From Excoecaria cochinchinensis (Eukaryota > Streptophyta > Magnoliopsida > Malpighiales > Euphorbiaceae), in contig CANTUQ010000035.1 in assembly GCA_947683425.1 (NCBI GenBank), positions 3,209,001 through 3,273,000 on the forward strand: DNA of 64,000 nt, given 5' to 3'. Position numbers and translations under genes: made by a program. This document shows positions 1 to 11,988 of the stretch, in pieces (position 1 is the first letter of the stretch; each line of letters begins with the position of its first letter). The notes under the pieces are model-generated. The model was not told where the DNA came from and did no database searches. It saw nothing but the letters and a program-made list of their open reading frames with translations.

Positions 1-1497
1 CATATTAATTACCATATAAGTCATGCAAGACATACCACTCAGGTAGACTTAACCCAATCATAAAGATAGGTGGTGGTACAGCATTGTAGTTGGACTTCTT
101 CTTGTTCTCTCTCCGTTCAGGATCAGTGATCTGCTTACTATCGATCAGATCCTGAATTTGGTGTCTCAGCATTATGCAATTGTCTGTTATATGTCCAGTA
201 TGTTGGTGAAAGGCACAATATTCATTCCCTTTATGCCCTGGCTGTCCTTGGGTTCTGGCTAGCCTGGGTGGCTAGGGTTATAGCTTCCCTCCTTTATCAG
301 TCTTTTTAATACCCATGACAAAGGTCGGCCCAAATTTGACAAGTACCTCTGATTCACACCTATTACCGACACCTCAGCTGTCTTCCCACTTCTATTGCCA
401 CTACTGGAACTAGCTGACTTGGTTACCCCTTGATTAGTGTAGCCCTTCTTGAATTAAGCCTCACTACTTGCCCTCCTGGCCATATATTCACCCTCTGCCT
501 CTATAGCAATATCCTTCAAGGACTCCCAATCTTTTAGCCCCTTCATATTTAGTCCATCTCTTAGGTATGGGCTGGCATTCCAAATGAATAATCGAATCTG
601 ATCAGGAGTGTCAGGTTTGTGCTTCATCTCCATAACTCGGTTCTTCCACCAAGTGAGGTACTCATGAAATGACTCCCCAGCCTTCTGCTACAGCAGCTCT
701 AGATCTTTCAATGTGACCTCTATCTTGGTACTACAATCATATTGCTTTAGGAACTCTTCGGTCAACAAGTCCCAATCTTCTTTGGACCTTCTGTCCAACC
801 CATGGTACCAGTCAATGGCAGCCCCCATGAGACTCAGGCAAAAGTATTCCATCTTCTGCTTCCTTGTCAAAGTTGTTCCCTTCATGACCAGTGAATACTG
901 CTTGATGTGCACAGCAGGGTCAGAAGTGCCATCAAACTTGGGAATATCAGGCATCTTGAAGTTATGAGGGATCATATCATCACCATCCAGCTTTCGATCC
1001 TTAGGGTTCATTCCCCTTCCTACATTAAACATCCTTGTCATAGCCTCAAACTTCTCCTCCATCTTTTTCCACATCGTATCCTCTAGCTTGGGTGACCTCC
1101 CCTTTGTAACCATCGGCTCTTCTTGCTCTTCTTCCCATAAGTCAACCTCAGATTTAGGGCCTTCTCTGTGCTCTACAAGCGCTGGCGCTCTTGGCTCAAT
1201 AGCAGGTGGGTCAGCTGCAGCAGGGGGATCCTCCCTGATAGCTCCTTGTTCATCTTGCTCCCTAATTAGAGCAGCAGCTTGTGGCCCAACAAGTGGGGCT
1301 AGGGTAGCAGCCAGGTTGCCCATCATTGCCATCATTCTAGCCTCAAACTCTTCCATTTTCCTCCCTACCTCTTCACCAATCATTGCTCGGGTTACATCAG
1401 ACCTACTTGATTGGTTAGTCATACTTGTCTCAGCTGATGACTCAGAAGACAATATCTCACTACCTTCTGAAAGAGAATATGAACTCTGATCTGACAC
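1..1497 (-). pseudogene. Tat/Ogre-type gag remnant of element A (truncated by window edge)
   Basis: Retrotransposon Gag would form the cytoplasmic particle that packages element RNA. Translation from the ATG at 1497 gives an acidic, Ser-rich N-terminus, then a Retrotrans_gag-like core containing FKMPDIPKFDGTSDP and GAAIDWYHGL. It meets a stop at about 688-690, continues in the same frame (AGESFHEYLTWWKNRV), meets a second stop at about 450, shifts frame near 250, and recovers the YCAFHQHTGHITDNC motif typical of plant Tat/Ogre gag at about 180-230. Both stops look like CAG/CAA to TAG/TAA changes, as expected from cytosine deamination. Protease and later domains would lie left of the window. 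It sits downstream of the primer site and 5' LTR on the same strand. The family call is secure; this copy is non-functional. Confidence 0.85.
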
Positions 1498-2339
1498 TAG
1501 CTCTAGTAATCCAAAGAGTAGAATCCTTCTTAGCCGACCGTCAGGACCTCTAAATCACCTAGATGAATCTATGATGGCTGCAGAATACACCTCATTAGGA
1601 AGATGCATGATTGAAATGCAATGCATGGTCGTGCTGATGCAGTATAGACAAACACATGCAAGCAAATAGATCCTTCCAACCTTATCTCTCCCACACATGA
1701 GGTAGTGTAGTCTCTTTCCTAGGTGGGCTTTATCCAAGGGTCAACAGGGGACCCATCGGACTCGTATGGTGCACAGTGAAAAGCCAGCAGCATAACATCT
1801 CTTGCCTAATGTACATACATATGGGTTTTTGGCAATTATGTATTTAAACACCTCCATTAAATCAAGATGGGCCCACTAGGGCATGAAAGCATTTGGTGAA
1901 AGACCATTTAATTTAACTGATTTTGTTCAATATATGATGGCCCATGTAGCAAGCATGGGATTACGGTACATTTCACCTAGTGAAAGTATCTATTGCCATT
2001 ACATAAGCTTTGGTCAAAGGTAGTGATACTTTAGGGCTACCCAAGCATGGTCCATGCCAATGGGTCTAGCTCATCACGAGCATAACGACCGATTGGGTCT
2101 CCATTTGATATACCATAAGGTACGAGGCTTGGGCTGGTGATTATCCTTAATACTTCCCCACATTGAGTGAACGTAGGGTTGCTTCGGGAATGCACCGGGG
2201 TTAAGAAAGGGACCAAACTAACATAATCTAAGGCTCTAGCATGGATGCAATGCAATTTTTTTGAAAAGAGATAGAATTTTAATTTATAAAAAACCCAATT
2301 ATATTATTAACCAAGACAGTTTCGGAGCAAAGTTTCAAA
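1498..2339 (-). other. 5' untranslated leader of element A
   Basis: Non-coding stretch between the primer site and gag of A. Read on the minus strand it aligns by eye with the leader of element B at about 26380-26960, for example the shared block GGATAATCACCAGCCCAAG and the later block about a reversible loss of Tat leader spacing before gag. This supports A and B as members of one lineage. No other gene is seen. Confidence 0.75.
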
Positions 2340-2358
2340 GTCCCCAATGGAGTCGACA
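2340..2358 (-). promoter_or_regulatory. Primer-binding site of element A (tRNA-Arg-like)
   Basis: On the minus strand, TGTCGACTCCATTGGGGAC lies one base after the LTR end (CGTCACA). The equivalent site in element B is TGGTGACTGCGTTGGGGAC. From established knowledge, TGGCGACTCC...GGGGAC-type sites complementary to tRNA-Arg are used by Ogre/Tat elements. This site decides element orientation. Confidence 0.75.
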
Positions 2359-3417
2359 CTGTGACGCACGCGAAACCCGATCGATTCCCGGGAACCCGAT
2401 TTTAGGGCCCGAGAGGGTCTGCGTCTTTTGATCTTGGGCAAACATGAGATATTTTGGACACCTCTTTCCAATAGAACACTGGAAAGATTATCTAATCCTA
2501 TGAAGCCTTTAGGCACCTTTGAGGTATTTTGAAATCGCCACCCAATTTGCAAGAAATTGGGAAAGTTCGTCTAACCTCGGGGGTCTTAAACTAGAGAAAG
2601 ATTCAGAACTTTACTCTTATTAATGCCTTAGTTAATTATAAATGAGTTTTTTAATTTTAAATTTCTATCTCTCTCCTTCACGCGGTTATGCATAAAAAAA
2701 TAAAGCGCAAAATAAGCATGAAAGAAAACAATAAAGAAAGCGGTAAAATACTAAAGCAAGCTAAAAGAGTGGGACAAAATACAATCCCCCAAAATAAAAA
2801 AGGTACTTAAGATTTGGGACAAAAACATACAATCCCCCAAAATAAAATCAAGCAATAAATAATAAACACAAATAAATAAATAAACATTCATAAATCGGGA
2901 TATTATTTAAGGTAGGAACATTGGTTCCTACATGTTTACTTTAGAAAATCGAAGAATCATTTTTGGCATACTTGGAAAAATCAGGATGAGTGATCCCATT
3001 TTGAGGAAATTTAACTCTTCCTTTTAGAAATAAATTTTTATTGGTTGAAATTAGGACATTGGTCCCATTTTATTAACAAAATCCCAATTTATGAATTTAT
3101 TACAAATTACATAATACAAAAACAAATAAAAAGAAAAAAATAATAATAATACTAAAAATACTAAAAATGTTAAAAACATAAATTCCACCAAAATGGTATC
3201 TTCACACCTCCATGGGCTCCCACTTGCCATTAAAAAACTCACACATGAAAAATAAGTATTGAAATAAAAAAAACAAATAAAAGTAATGTTAGTAATAAAA
3301 AATAAATTTAAACATGTAACATGTAGAAATGAATTAAAATAAATAAAATAAAAATGCCTCATGTATGACAAATCAATCAAATGACAAAATAAAAATAAAT
3401 AACTTAACATAATAATT

Positions 3418-3660
3418 CAACATGCATAAAAAAACACAAATGATAACAAGAATAAAACTCACCATTCATGAAAACATAAATAATAATAAAAATGAAATGC
3501 AACATGCATACAAAGCATAAATGATAACAAGAATAAAATTCAACATGCATAAAAGCATAAATAATAACAAGAATAAAATCCAACATGCATAAAAGCATAA
3601 ATAATAACAAGAATAAAATTCAACATGCATAAAAAGCATAAATGATAAAAATAATGATAA
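3418..3660. repeat. 40-41-bp tandem repeat in LTR A
   Basis: CAACATGCAT recurs at 3418, 3500, 3541, 3581 and 3621, with a degenerate copy at 3460, giving six units of 40-42 bp containing ATAACAAGAATAAAAT. Open frames on the minus strand here are simply translations of the repeat. Confidence 0.8.
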
Positions 3661-3847
3661 TAATAATGATAATAATAGCAAATAATCATAACAATGAATA
3701 ATAAAGAAGATGAACAATCAATCAAGCAAAAGTGAAAAGAAATAAAATAAACAAAACATGTTAAAGCATGTTAAATAAAAATAATAATAACAATAACAAT
3801 AAACAATCAAATAAGAACATAAGAATCAAAATAATGATAATAATAAT

Positions 3848-4542
3848 TAGGGGTGAGCATGGTCGGTTAACCGGTCCATGAGCTCCAGTCCATTAACTAA
3901 TCCATTAATATCGATTTTTTGAAATTCCAGTCCATTAACCCGTCCATTACCATCGGTTAACCAGTCCATCGGTTTCGGATTTTCGGATCGGTTACCTAAT
4001 ATTTTTCGGTTAACCACTATAATTATAAATATATTCATAAATAAAATTAAAATATTCAAAATACTTAAAATTTAAAATTTTTTCACTATAATATAACATT
4101 ATTGTTGTTAAAATAAAAATATTTGGTAGATATAAGCAAAGTTATTTTTAAAAATTAATATTTAATAAGTAAATATATTAACCGGTCCATAATCACTTTT
4201 AATTAGATAAATTGTTATATTTACTAATAGCCAATTAAAAAAACTTAAAAACTTTAAAATAATTAGTATAATGAAAAAAAGTACATGATCACATTTAATT
4301 AGGATAAATTGTTATATAAATTATTATAAATTATTAAAAAATTAATAAATTAACTAAAAATTCGGTTTCGCTTCGGTTAACCAGTCACATAAATCAAAAA
4401 TCATTAACCAGTCCATTAATAACGATTTTTTCAAAACATTAACCATTAACCAGTCCATTACAATCGGTTAACCAGTCCATCGGTTCGGTTTCGGATTTTT
4501 TTTTCGGTTAACCAAGTCCATTGGTTTTTTTGCTCACCCCTA
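3848..4542. mobile_element. hAT-type MITE (695 bp) nested in LTR A
   Basis: Terminal inverted repeats TAGGGGTGAGCA and TGCTCACCCCTA bound the element, with an 8-bp direct repeat ATAATAAT on both sides (3840-3847 and 4543-4550; the site lies in AAT-rich DNA, so the duplication could be partly fortuitous). Both subterminal regions are crowded with GGTTAACC and CCAGTCCATTA motifs. No coding capacity is seen. The ends and motifs match the right end of the hAT element at 6660-6847, so this is a likely non-autonomous derivative of that family. Confidence 0.88.
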
Positions 4543-4587
4543 ATAATAATAATATGAACAATTAAATAAGAACATAATAAATAAGAA

Positions 4588-4630
<43 letters not shown>
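4588..4630. repeat. (AAT)n microsatellite in LTR A
   Basis: Uninterrupted AAT/ATA run. A TTA run occupies the equivalent part of Tat LTRs F and B, so it is a family feature. Confidence 0.9.
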
Positions 4631-5227
4631 CAACAACAAAGAAGAACAATCAAATAAACATGAAATAAAATAAAATATACTAAAAACATCAAATCAAATA
4701 AATAAATTTCATAAACAAATTAAAAAGCAACAAAAGATTAAAAATCTACATGATGACTAATTAATTGTAAACAAAAATTAAATTAAATATTAAATTAAAA
4801 ATTGAGGCAAGAATGCTTACGCTCAAAATTTGATGTGATGAATAATAGTAGATGATCAATTTCCTTGTCTTGATTTATAAAAATAAAATATATAGCAAAA
4901 TTTTATCCCAAAAACAAATAATTAATTTATTTGTCTCAAGAATTGAGTTAAGAAGAATTCAAAATATTTGGGGAATTTTGTTCTTGAAGAAGAAGAAAAA
5001 AAGAAGAATATGAGAGAAAATATATTTTTCTTAAGAAAAATCCTCCCTTAAAATTCATTTTATACCTCCAAATAAAACCCAATAATTTAGATTTTTAATG
5101 AATTAAATTAAATCAATTTAATTCCCATAATAACAAAAAAAATGAAGAATTTGGGTTGGAAAATAAGAGGTTTAAAAAAAATTAATTCTACAAAAAAATC
5201 AAAGAAAAACACAAAATTAGGCCAAAA

Positions 5228-5311
5228 AAATGGACTGGGGGCTGTCGGGCACGTGTGGACGCACGCAGGGCCGAGCGACGCCTGTCGGGCGCCGCACGCC
5301 GATGCTCGTGA
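5228..5311. other. GC-rich island in LTR A
   Basis: A short block rich in CGGGC, GCACGC and CGCC lies in otherwise very AT-rich DNA. It sits about 223 bp from the LTR start on the minus strand, the same distance as the GC islands in LTRs F and B. Its sequence differs between the three LTRs; its place does not. Confidence 0.75.
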
Positions 5312-5534
5312 TTTTTTTTTAATTTTTGTTAAAACACTATAATTTCAAAACTCATTTTTTTATCTTAAAATAATTTTTTTAAATATTTTTAAAACACATT
5401 TTTATTTATTTTTAATAAATCAATTTGCCAAGGAAACCATCACTTCCAACTTTCATTTTTGCCTATAAACAGGCACACTTAATTTCATCATTGGGTAATC
5501 TTGATTTAGGCTGTCTCGGAACCCGGTGTCTACA

Positions 5535-6422
5535 GTATGCTTCCTTTTCTTGAAGTGTTTTATAAAACGACTGTGAGTTTGTCTGGTTCACTTTATGTCA
5601 CTGGGAATGAATATATGAGACAGATTTATGGTATTGGCTTGTTGATTGCTTCTTGGTGCGAAAGTGATCATTTGGGTTTGAGGAGTATGGCTGCTAGGAT
5701 GAAGAATAAATTTGATAAGTATTGGGCAAATGTTGATAATGTGAATATGATGTTGTTTGTTGCTTTGGTGCTTGATCCTGGTTTTAAATTGGACTCAGTT
5801 GATGTCATTATTGATCATTGTTATGGTTGTGAGCATGGCCAAAAGCTAAAAGACAATTTGAGTAGAGTTTTATCTGCTATGTATGATTCTTATAGTGCAT
5901 CAATAGTGCCATCCACCCAAGTAGAAGTAACTGAAATGGTTGAGCTTGATAAAAATGAGGGTAAGACTAAGGCTACTACTTATATTATTCGAGTAGTTTT
6001 GAAAAAGCAAAAGCTATCTCAATGTATTGTGGATGTAAAAACTGAGTTTGATAGGTACTACACTGAGGTGCTTGAGGAAGATAAAGAAAATTTTGATATA
6101 TTAAATTGGTGGAAGGTTAATTCATCAAAATATCGAATTCTTTCTGCAATGGCTCGAGATGAAATTGGCAATGCCCGTGTTAACAATTACTTCAGAATTC
6201 GTTTTTAGCACAGGAGGTCGTGTTCTTGACTCATTTCGGTCCAGTTTAACTCCTAAAATTGTCGAAGCGCTCATTTGTGGGCAAAACTGGTTTAGATCAA
6301 GTAGTAAACCAATTTTCATTGAACAAGTTCTGGAAGAACTTGAAAGTTTGGAGATAGGTATTATTCTTCCTTATTTTTATTTTTCTATTTACATTTTTAT
6401 TTATGGTTTTAGCACTAATTAA
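5535..6422 (+). pseudogene. hAT transposase (RICESLEEPER/BED-type), C-terminal part, frameshifted
   Basis: Transposase of the hAT superfamily would cut and paste the transposon in the nucleus. The visible part starts inside the protein: MAARMKNKFDKYW and LFVALVLDPGFKLD match the DUF4413 region of plant hAT transposases, and FDILNWWKVNSSKYRILSAM begins the C-terminal hATC dimerisation domain. At about 6160-6163 an apparent one-base insertion moves the rest to another frame, where SEFVFSTGGRVLDSFRSSL continues hATC. In the first frame translation stops at 6208. The N-terminal BED finger and first catalytic residues are absent because of the element A insertion. The identity is confident; the copy is broken at least twice. 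Confidence 0.9.
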
Positions 6423-6659
6423 TTTATAATATTTAGTTGATCATAATGTGATTCAAGTTGATAACTAGATTAACTATATTGAAGCTTTATGTTTAACTTT
6501 AATTTTATTTGATTTGGTTTGTAATTTTAATTTTCAAATACTTTGAATATTTTTAGTCTATATTTGTATTTTGAACATTATATTTAATTATTATGTTTAA
6601 TTATGTTTGTTTTATATTTTTTTATTTTAAGTATTTTGACATTTTAATTTTTTATGAAT

Positions 6660-6847
6660 GTATTTTATAATTCTACTGGTTAACCGAAATACTATTGGTT
6701 AACCGGTCCGAAAATTCGAAATCAATGGACTGGTTAACCGATAGTAATGAACTGGTTAATGGTTAGTGATTTCTAAAAATCGATGTATAATGGACTGATT
6801 TTTTTTTTGGGCTCATGGACTGGTTAACCGGTCCATGATCACCCATA
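6660..6847. repeat. Subterminal GGTTAACC repeats of the hAT element
   Basis: GGTTAACC or near copies occur at least four times, interspersed with TGGACTGGTTAA, up to the terminus. From knowledge of the superfamily such subterminal repeats bind transposase; here they match those of the MITE at 3848-4542. Confidence 0.8.
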
Positions 6848-7854
6848 CTTATTAACTTACTTTTACACTAAATTACTGTTTTACACCTAAACTTTTATCA
6901 AATTACAATATTGTCCTTCTTTTAACAATTACTTACAATTTTGTCATTTATTTATCCCATTTTCACATTTATTCACTTCTTAGCTTATAATTTATCAATT
7001 AGTCTTTGAACTAATTATTTTTACGGTAAATTACGTTTTAGTCCGTAAACATCTTCTTTCATATGAGTCATTTTTCACTCAATTTATCATTTCCACTTTA
7101 ATTTTTACATTTTCAAATCATTTTACTATTATTTCCCATTTAACTTATCATTTGGGCAAATTAACTTTTTCACCTTAAACTTTTCATTTCTTTCATTTAA
7201 GTTCTTTTTCATTTAAACATTCATTTTCATTTTACTTTTTACGTTTTCATATCACTTTTACAATTATACCCTTAGTACAATCCCAACAGAAAATTTGCAG
7301 ATTGGATATACAGGACGTGGACCCCACAGGTCCACTACACTACACTGGGAATGATCCTGAAGGACCTCTCCAACACTATCATTGAACACTGAACATAGAA
7401 CATATCTATGAACTATGAGAGACCATCACAAATCTGCCATTGTAAAGCAAGTCGTCATGACTTGCACCGCGGTATGGGTGTCTCTATGGCTAGCCAAACA
7501 TATCCTGAACTAGATTTAAACCGCTAGGCACTACTAAGGGCAATACTTTTTCAAATGACTTTCAAATCCAGTTTTCATGCTTAACACTTCCACTTACAAT
7601 TACATTTCATTTCCATTTCATTTTACTGATTACACAATATTTTCATCAACGTTACGCATTTCACATTATATACTTATTTTACATAATAAGTATGCTTTAG
7701 CCATTAAATGGCCATGAATTTACTTCAAGGCCACGTTCATTCTTTTCTTATCATTTCACTTTAATTGTTCATTTAAACAAAAGTCGTATCAAATATACAT
7801 CTAATTTCAATCATTTCTATATTTGTCAATATTTCCCACCATGGACTTAATGGA
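6848..7854. other. AT-rich repeat-like DNA, unassigned
   Basis: No coding region is seen. The first 400 bp are T-rich with runs like TTTTACACTAAATTAC; 7280-7560 is more mixed and includes a perfect hairpin GCAAGTC-GTCAT-GACTTGC at about 7449-7467. It flanks element C and probably belongs to the same old element (K) as 46604-48117, but homology to prove this is not visible in the window. Confidence 0.4.
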
Positions 7855-8221
7855 AAAACTGTAACACCCCCTAACCACGTGTAGAGATTTACTACGATGA
7901 CTATTAAGTGTTACAACACAAACACATGCGCATAAAATAATTTTACAAACAAAGTTCAAGATTAATAATTTTCTTTCAACATCAAAGCTAGATTACAAAC
8001 TGAGAATCCATGCATTACATTACAAAACACTCTTAGTCTTACAATAGTTTCGCTTGAGAGAATACAACTTTACTGATACAAAACTTAGTTCATTACACAT
8101 ATTTACTAACAATACACATCTTATACTTATTACAAAATAACCTACATAAATAGTGGAATCCTAATGTGTTGGCCGTTGGTGATGTAGGACTGCCTTCCGA
8201 AATGTTATCTTCAGATACCTA

Positions 8222-8258
8222 CATGGATAATACATCCATGCTAAGCGATAACGCTTAG
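8222..8258 (-). other. Conserved double stem-loop of LTR C (left copy)
   Basis: CATGGAT and ATCCATG pair around a 5-base loop, followed at once by CTAAGCG and CGCTTAG around ATAA. The equivalent is found at 13293 (C right), 15054 (D), 42069 (H), 48481 (I), 50992 and 54889 (J), 60205 (L) and 60750 (M). Pairing is kept although bases change, as discussed in the findings. Confidence 0.8.
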
Positions 8259-8834
8259 TAGGGAACAACAACATACTATACTCATACATAACGATCATTA
8301 TATCAAATCTTACATAAAGTTTATTATCAGTCATATCTAAATCATTCCTAGTTCATTACTCTATATCCCATATTCACACTTGTCATAATACTTATTTTTA
8401 GTATGCTTCTATTCATTGATTGCAACTCTATATATATCACTATGTACAGAGTCATATATAAACAAGCATGATCACCTAAAGCAAATATCAAATAACACTT
8501 AATTATATATAAACATCACATCTCAAATTATAAATACAAATCTATATAATGCATACTTTATTCATGTTAAAATCATTTACTTGATACCGCATACTATACT
8601 CATTGAGCATTAAGCTCAAACAAGTACTAACAATTATCCATGCCAATATATACATAAAATATATCTTTATCAAGTTATGATCACCATCCACATAGCATAC
8701 ACCTGAACCTATCACATATTATACACATAAATTCACATATAGCACTGAGTTAACCCTCATTTTTTACTTATTAGCTATTCCTAGAGCGCCTGCAATTCTA
8801 TAGCAGTGGATAACGAGATTAGCACTCTGATATC

Positions 8835-9062
8835 CGAAAATACCTTTAAACTAGTATCCGTAAATACTTTTCATATCACATTAGTATCCGTAGAAACCCT
8901 TTTATCGCATCAGTACCTGTAAGTACAAAATAATCAATCCCATTTGGTATCCATAGATACCATTTTATTGCATCAGTACCCGTAGGTACAGAAATAATCA
9001 ATTGCATTAGTACCCGTAGGTATAGAAATGATTAATCGCATTTGGTATCCGTAGATACCCTT
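8835..9062. repeat. Array of short hairpins in LTR C
   Basis: GGTATCCGTAGATACC and GTACCCGTAGGTAC units alternate every 36-40 bp, separated by AT-rich linkers carrying ATCGCAT. Each unit is a 5-6-bp stem with a CGTA or CATA loop. The same array is in the right LTR at about 13965-14190. Confidence 0.8.
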
Positions 9063-9176
9063 TTATGAAGATACACAATCACTCGCTTTTGGGGAACCTA
9101 TTCCAGGATTACCCCTGACCCAAACGGGGCCGATTAATAGAAATCAATCGCTTTTGGCTGCAGCACTTTAGACCAT

Positions 9177-9190
9177 ATAGGCATGCCTAT
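9177..9190. other. 14-bp perfect palindrome ATAGGCATGCCTAT
   Basis: Loop-less palindrome just after the GCAGCACTTTAGACC block. Equivalents lie at 15953 (D), 42502 (H), 48958 (I), 51429 and 55325 (J), 57863 (M) and 59667 (L); the right LTR of C has a broken copy at 14300. Confidence 0.8.
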
Positions 9191-9370
9191 CTATCCACGA
9201 CTTGACTTGCAGGCTAGACAATAACTCAGTTTCCTAAATCAAATTCATATGATATAAATCTTTATAAAACTATGTTTAACACATAATAGATAATACATAA
9301 CCTTATTCACCTCCATACGCATATTCTTATTGTCAATCTCACACTTCATCATTCGATTCAAATGAATCGT

Positions 9371-9389
9371 ATATACATATATATATATA

Positions 9390-9446
<57 letters not shown>
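9371..9446. repeat. (TA)n/(TG)n microsatellite in LTR C
   Basis: A TA run with a central GTGTGTGTGT. The right LTR has a shorter pure TA run at about 14505-14541, so length has diverged since insertion. Confidence 0.9.
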
Positions 9447-9448
<2 letters not shown>

Positions 9449-10092
9449 TGATATTCGCCACACTATTAATCTCCAAATAACTAAGCAATTCATAAGGTCA
9501 AAACCATAAATCACATTTGTCATTATATTATATATAATCACTCATATATACACATGAACCAGTATAACATCAATAAAATCAATTTAACGTCTATATCTTT
9601 AGATATTCCGTAATAATAACCAAGTACGACACATTTATATGTATTTATTATAAACATGAAGTTATACTCTTGCACATCTCATTCATTTCAATCATGCTGA
9701 TATTTTTCTCATATACAATCAAACCTCATTACACACTTACATATGGTTCATATTCACATTAAGCAAACTCATTTCTTTTGATATCCTTCATATGTGTATA
9801 ACTTAATGTCAACTCATAATTATGCATACTTGTTCATATTATACATGCTCATATAGGTTAAGGTATTATAATCCTCAAATGTCATTCAACTTGACTGAAT
9901 TCTATTTAATACAATTATACATTATTATTTCATTAGTTTACTACTAATCTTAATCATATTCATGTGTATTTTCCAAGTGATAACTATTCTTATACTTATT
10001 TAATAGTCCTAAACATGATTCGGATAGATCTTAGAAAGTTTCGGTGCAATACGGGTTCAATTCGAGAAGAAAAACACATAAAATAGTCAAAA

Positions 10093-10205
10093 CAGGGGGG
10101 TCACGGTGGCAAAGACTTTGTTGCTGCCATGAGATCCAAAAATAGGCATTATGCCTTCTCTCAGCATTGGTCACAGTGGCAATGAATTGGTTGTCACCGT
10201 GACAT
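10093..10205. repeat. Long-palindrome module of LTR C
   Basis: Two palindromic units start at 10100 (GTCACGGTGGCAAAG...CTTTGTTGCTGCCATGAG) and 10170 (GTCACAGTGGCAATGAA...TTGTCACCGTGAC), 70 bp apart. The right LTR has them at 21947 and 22017. Confidence 0.75.
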
Positions 10206-11973
10206 ACAAAAATTTTGCAAAACAATAGTAGAACCTCGAGACTGCTTTACTACCCTATTTTGCAAAGCCCATAATAATGTTTAAACCTAATTTTTAGACA
10301 AACATCCCTCTTAAAAATTATTTCCTAGGATGTTAAGTTTCAATGGAACAAGTTTCAGGTCATTTGGACATCTAAAACGTCAGACATGAGCTATACAACC
10401 TAAACTGCTCAAATGAACTGGCCAAAGTAAAGACACCTTAGCTTTGGCCACTTTTGGAACACATAGAACCAGAATTAGCTCAACCATATATCTGAGATAT
10501 TTTTAGGTGTGGATCTTAGGTTTCAGCTCCAATTTGAATCAATGAATTCGGAGCACTATAACTCAACCTATGGGCAAAAAAGTCACAAAAGGTCAAGACT
10601 AACCTACACAAAAACTTACCCTGCAAGCACATTTTTCCTACTTCATGCATATGACTTCTAAATTCAACTTTAATGACATTTTTAACCATCATGGCCTCCT
10701 AATCATTTATTCATATATATGTTAACTTGCATAAGCCAAAATTCTCATCTCAACTTTATTTAAAGTCATGGAGTTATGGCCCAAGGAACATAACAGGCTC
10801 CAAAAGGCCCTCCTACAGAATTAGTTACACTTAAATTCACTTTTGCAGACTTTAGAGCCCTCGATTCATCATGATCATTTCTAAAACAATTATAGACACA
10901 TATCATAGGAACCTAATCCCATCAACCCCATTCATTTTTATAGTCATACAACTCAAGTTATAACACTTACAATTAAAGTAGGTCAAATAGACCTCAACTC
11001 AATTTTACACTTCTAGCTCATTAACTACAAACTAACCTATTTAGCATCATTTTGTCATCACACTCATAATACACTTCCCTAACTCAATTATGCACATCAC
11101 GACATATACACTTACATAGCAAAGTTCATTAATTAACATAAACACAACAATTCATAATTCATCCGAAATTAGGGTTCAATCTTAGGTTAATCAAACTCAT
11201 GACATTCATTATCACTCAACATGTTCATTTCTTCAATTCAACACACCACAAAACACAATTTACACACTTAGTGTACACAAGCAATCAATTAATACACACA
11301 CAAACAATTAGTTCCCAAACCTTAATTTCCTTAGCTCCACTTAAGCTCACATGGCACCTTGATCATCAATCCTCTTCTTTCCCTTTCCTTTCTCATAGCC
11401 ACCATCGCATGCATAGTCAAATTCCAGAATTGGAAATAAGGGGACCAATTCCCATCTCAACACAGAAATGAAGAAGAAATAAAAGGAGAAGAACAATAAT
11501 TAAACTCAACTTCTTACCTTAATTTGCCAAAACTCAATCTCAACTTAAGAACCAGCTACCAGCCAACCAGAACTTCAATGACCCCGATTAAAAATGATAA
11601 GGAAGAAGAGAAAAATAAAAGAGAAACAAAAGAAGAACAGAACCTTGAGGAAGACTAGTCGAGATACACTTGCAAGAATGGAGTTTTCTCTCTCTTCCAA
11701 GGCTTATATTGCATGCTCTATGGTAAGGTGGCACAAGCACAAAGTGACACCCGGATATTCACTTGTACTTCTTAATCTCAAGTAACTTAACTTAAACCCA
11801 CTTCAAATTAATCATGCACCCTTTCATAATGACCTCCATACTTATTTATTATTTGCAATTAAGTCCACATTTTCATTGCTTTTAGGTCCAACTTTAATAA
11901 ATCACATATCACACTTACCCCGAATATCCCAATTCGGTCACATTCCTACTAGGGTACAATTCGGGCCATTACA

Positions 11974-11988
11974 ACTCTCCCATCCCTA
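11974..11988 (-). promoter_or_regulatory. Polypurine tract of element C
   Basis: On the minus strand TAGGGATGGGAGAGT immediately precedes the 3' LTR start TGTAATGGCCCG. Such a tract primes plus-strand DNA synthesis. The preceding GAATTTCGTGGATAAAATTC block is like the one before the 3' LTR of M (62518-62540). Confidence 0.85.

Larger units (their letters stand above)
2360..5534 (-). mobile_element. 5' LTR of Tat/Ogre element A, carrying a nested MITE
   Basis: Read on the minus strand the LTR runs from TGTAGACACCGGGTTCCGAG (5534 leftwards) to CGTCACA at 2360. It is 3175 bp, or about 2480 bp without the nested MITE, close to the related LTRs F (2767) and B (2595). It shares with them the TGTAGACACC start, a GC-rich block near position 220, an AAT/TTA microsatellite, a CCA-GTGTTCT-ATTGG-type hairpin and the GCGCGTCACA-like end. 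The other LTR lies beyond the left window edge, so no TSD can be checked. The plus-strand base after the LTR is inside a hAT transposase reading frame, showing A inserted into that gene. Confidence 0.88.
5535..6847 (+). mobile_element. Right-hand part of a hAT DNA transposon, interrupted by element A
   Basis: Contains the C-terminal part of a hAT transposase followed by a subterminal region and a right terminus TGATCACCCATA at about 6836-6847, which aligns base for base with the MITE end TGCTCACCCCTA with two differences. The left portion is missing because element A begins exactly at 5534; the rest would lie beyond A, left of the window. Confidence 0.82.
7860..11973 (-). mobile_element. 3' LTR of element C (4114 bp)
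   Basis: Starts TGTAACACCCCCTAACCACG and ends GGGCCATTACA on the plus strand. It is uninterrupted, so it is the reference copy for the family. It contains, in order on the plus strand, the double stem-loop (8222), an array of short hairpins (8835-9062), the GCATGC palindrome (9177), a TA microsatellite, two long palindromes (10100 and 10170) and a pyrimidine-rich part (11340-11420). No coding region is seen. Confidence 0.92.

Noticed and set aside
1088..1489. Plus-strand 133-codon frame
   Set aside because: Antisense shadow of the gag remnant of element A, which has family motifs on the other strand.
7280..7560. Possible host gene or RNA gene in the mixed-composition stretch
   Set aside because: No open frame of useful length, no known RNA motif; it flanks element C and is probably old repeat DNA, though its family could not be shown.
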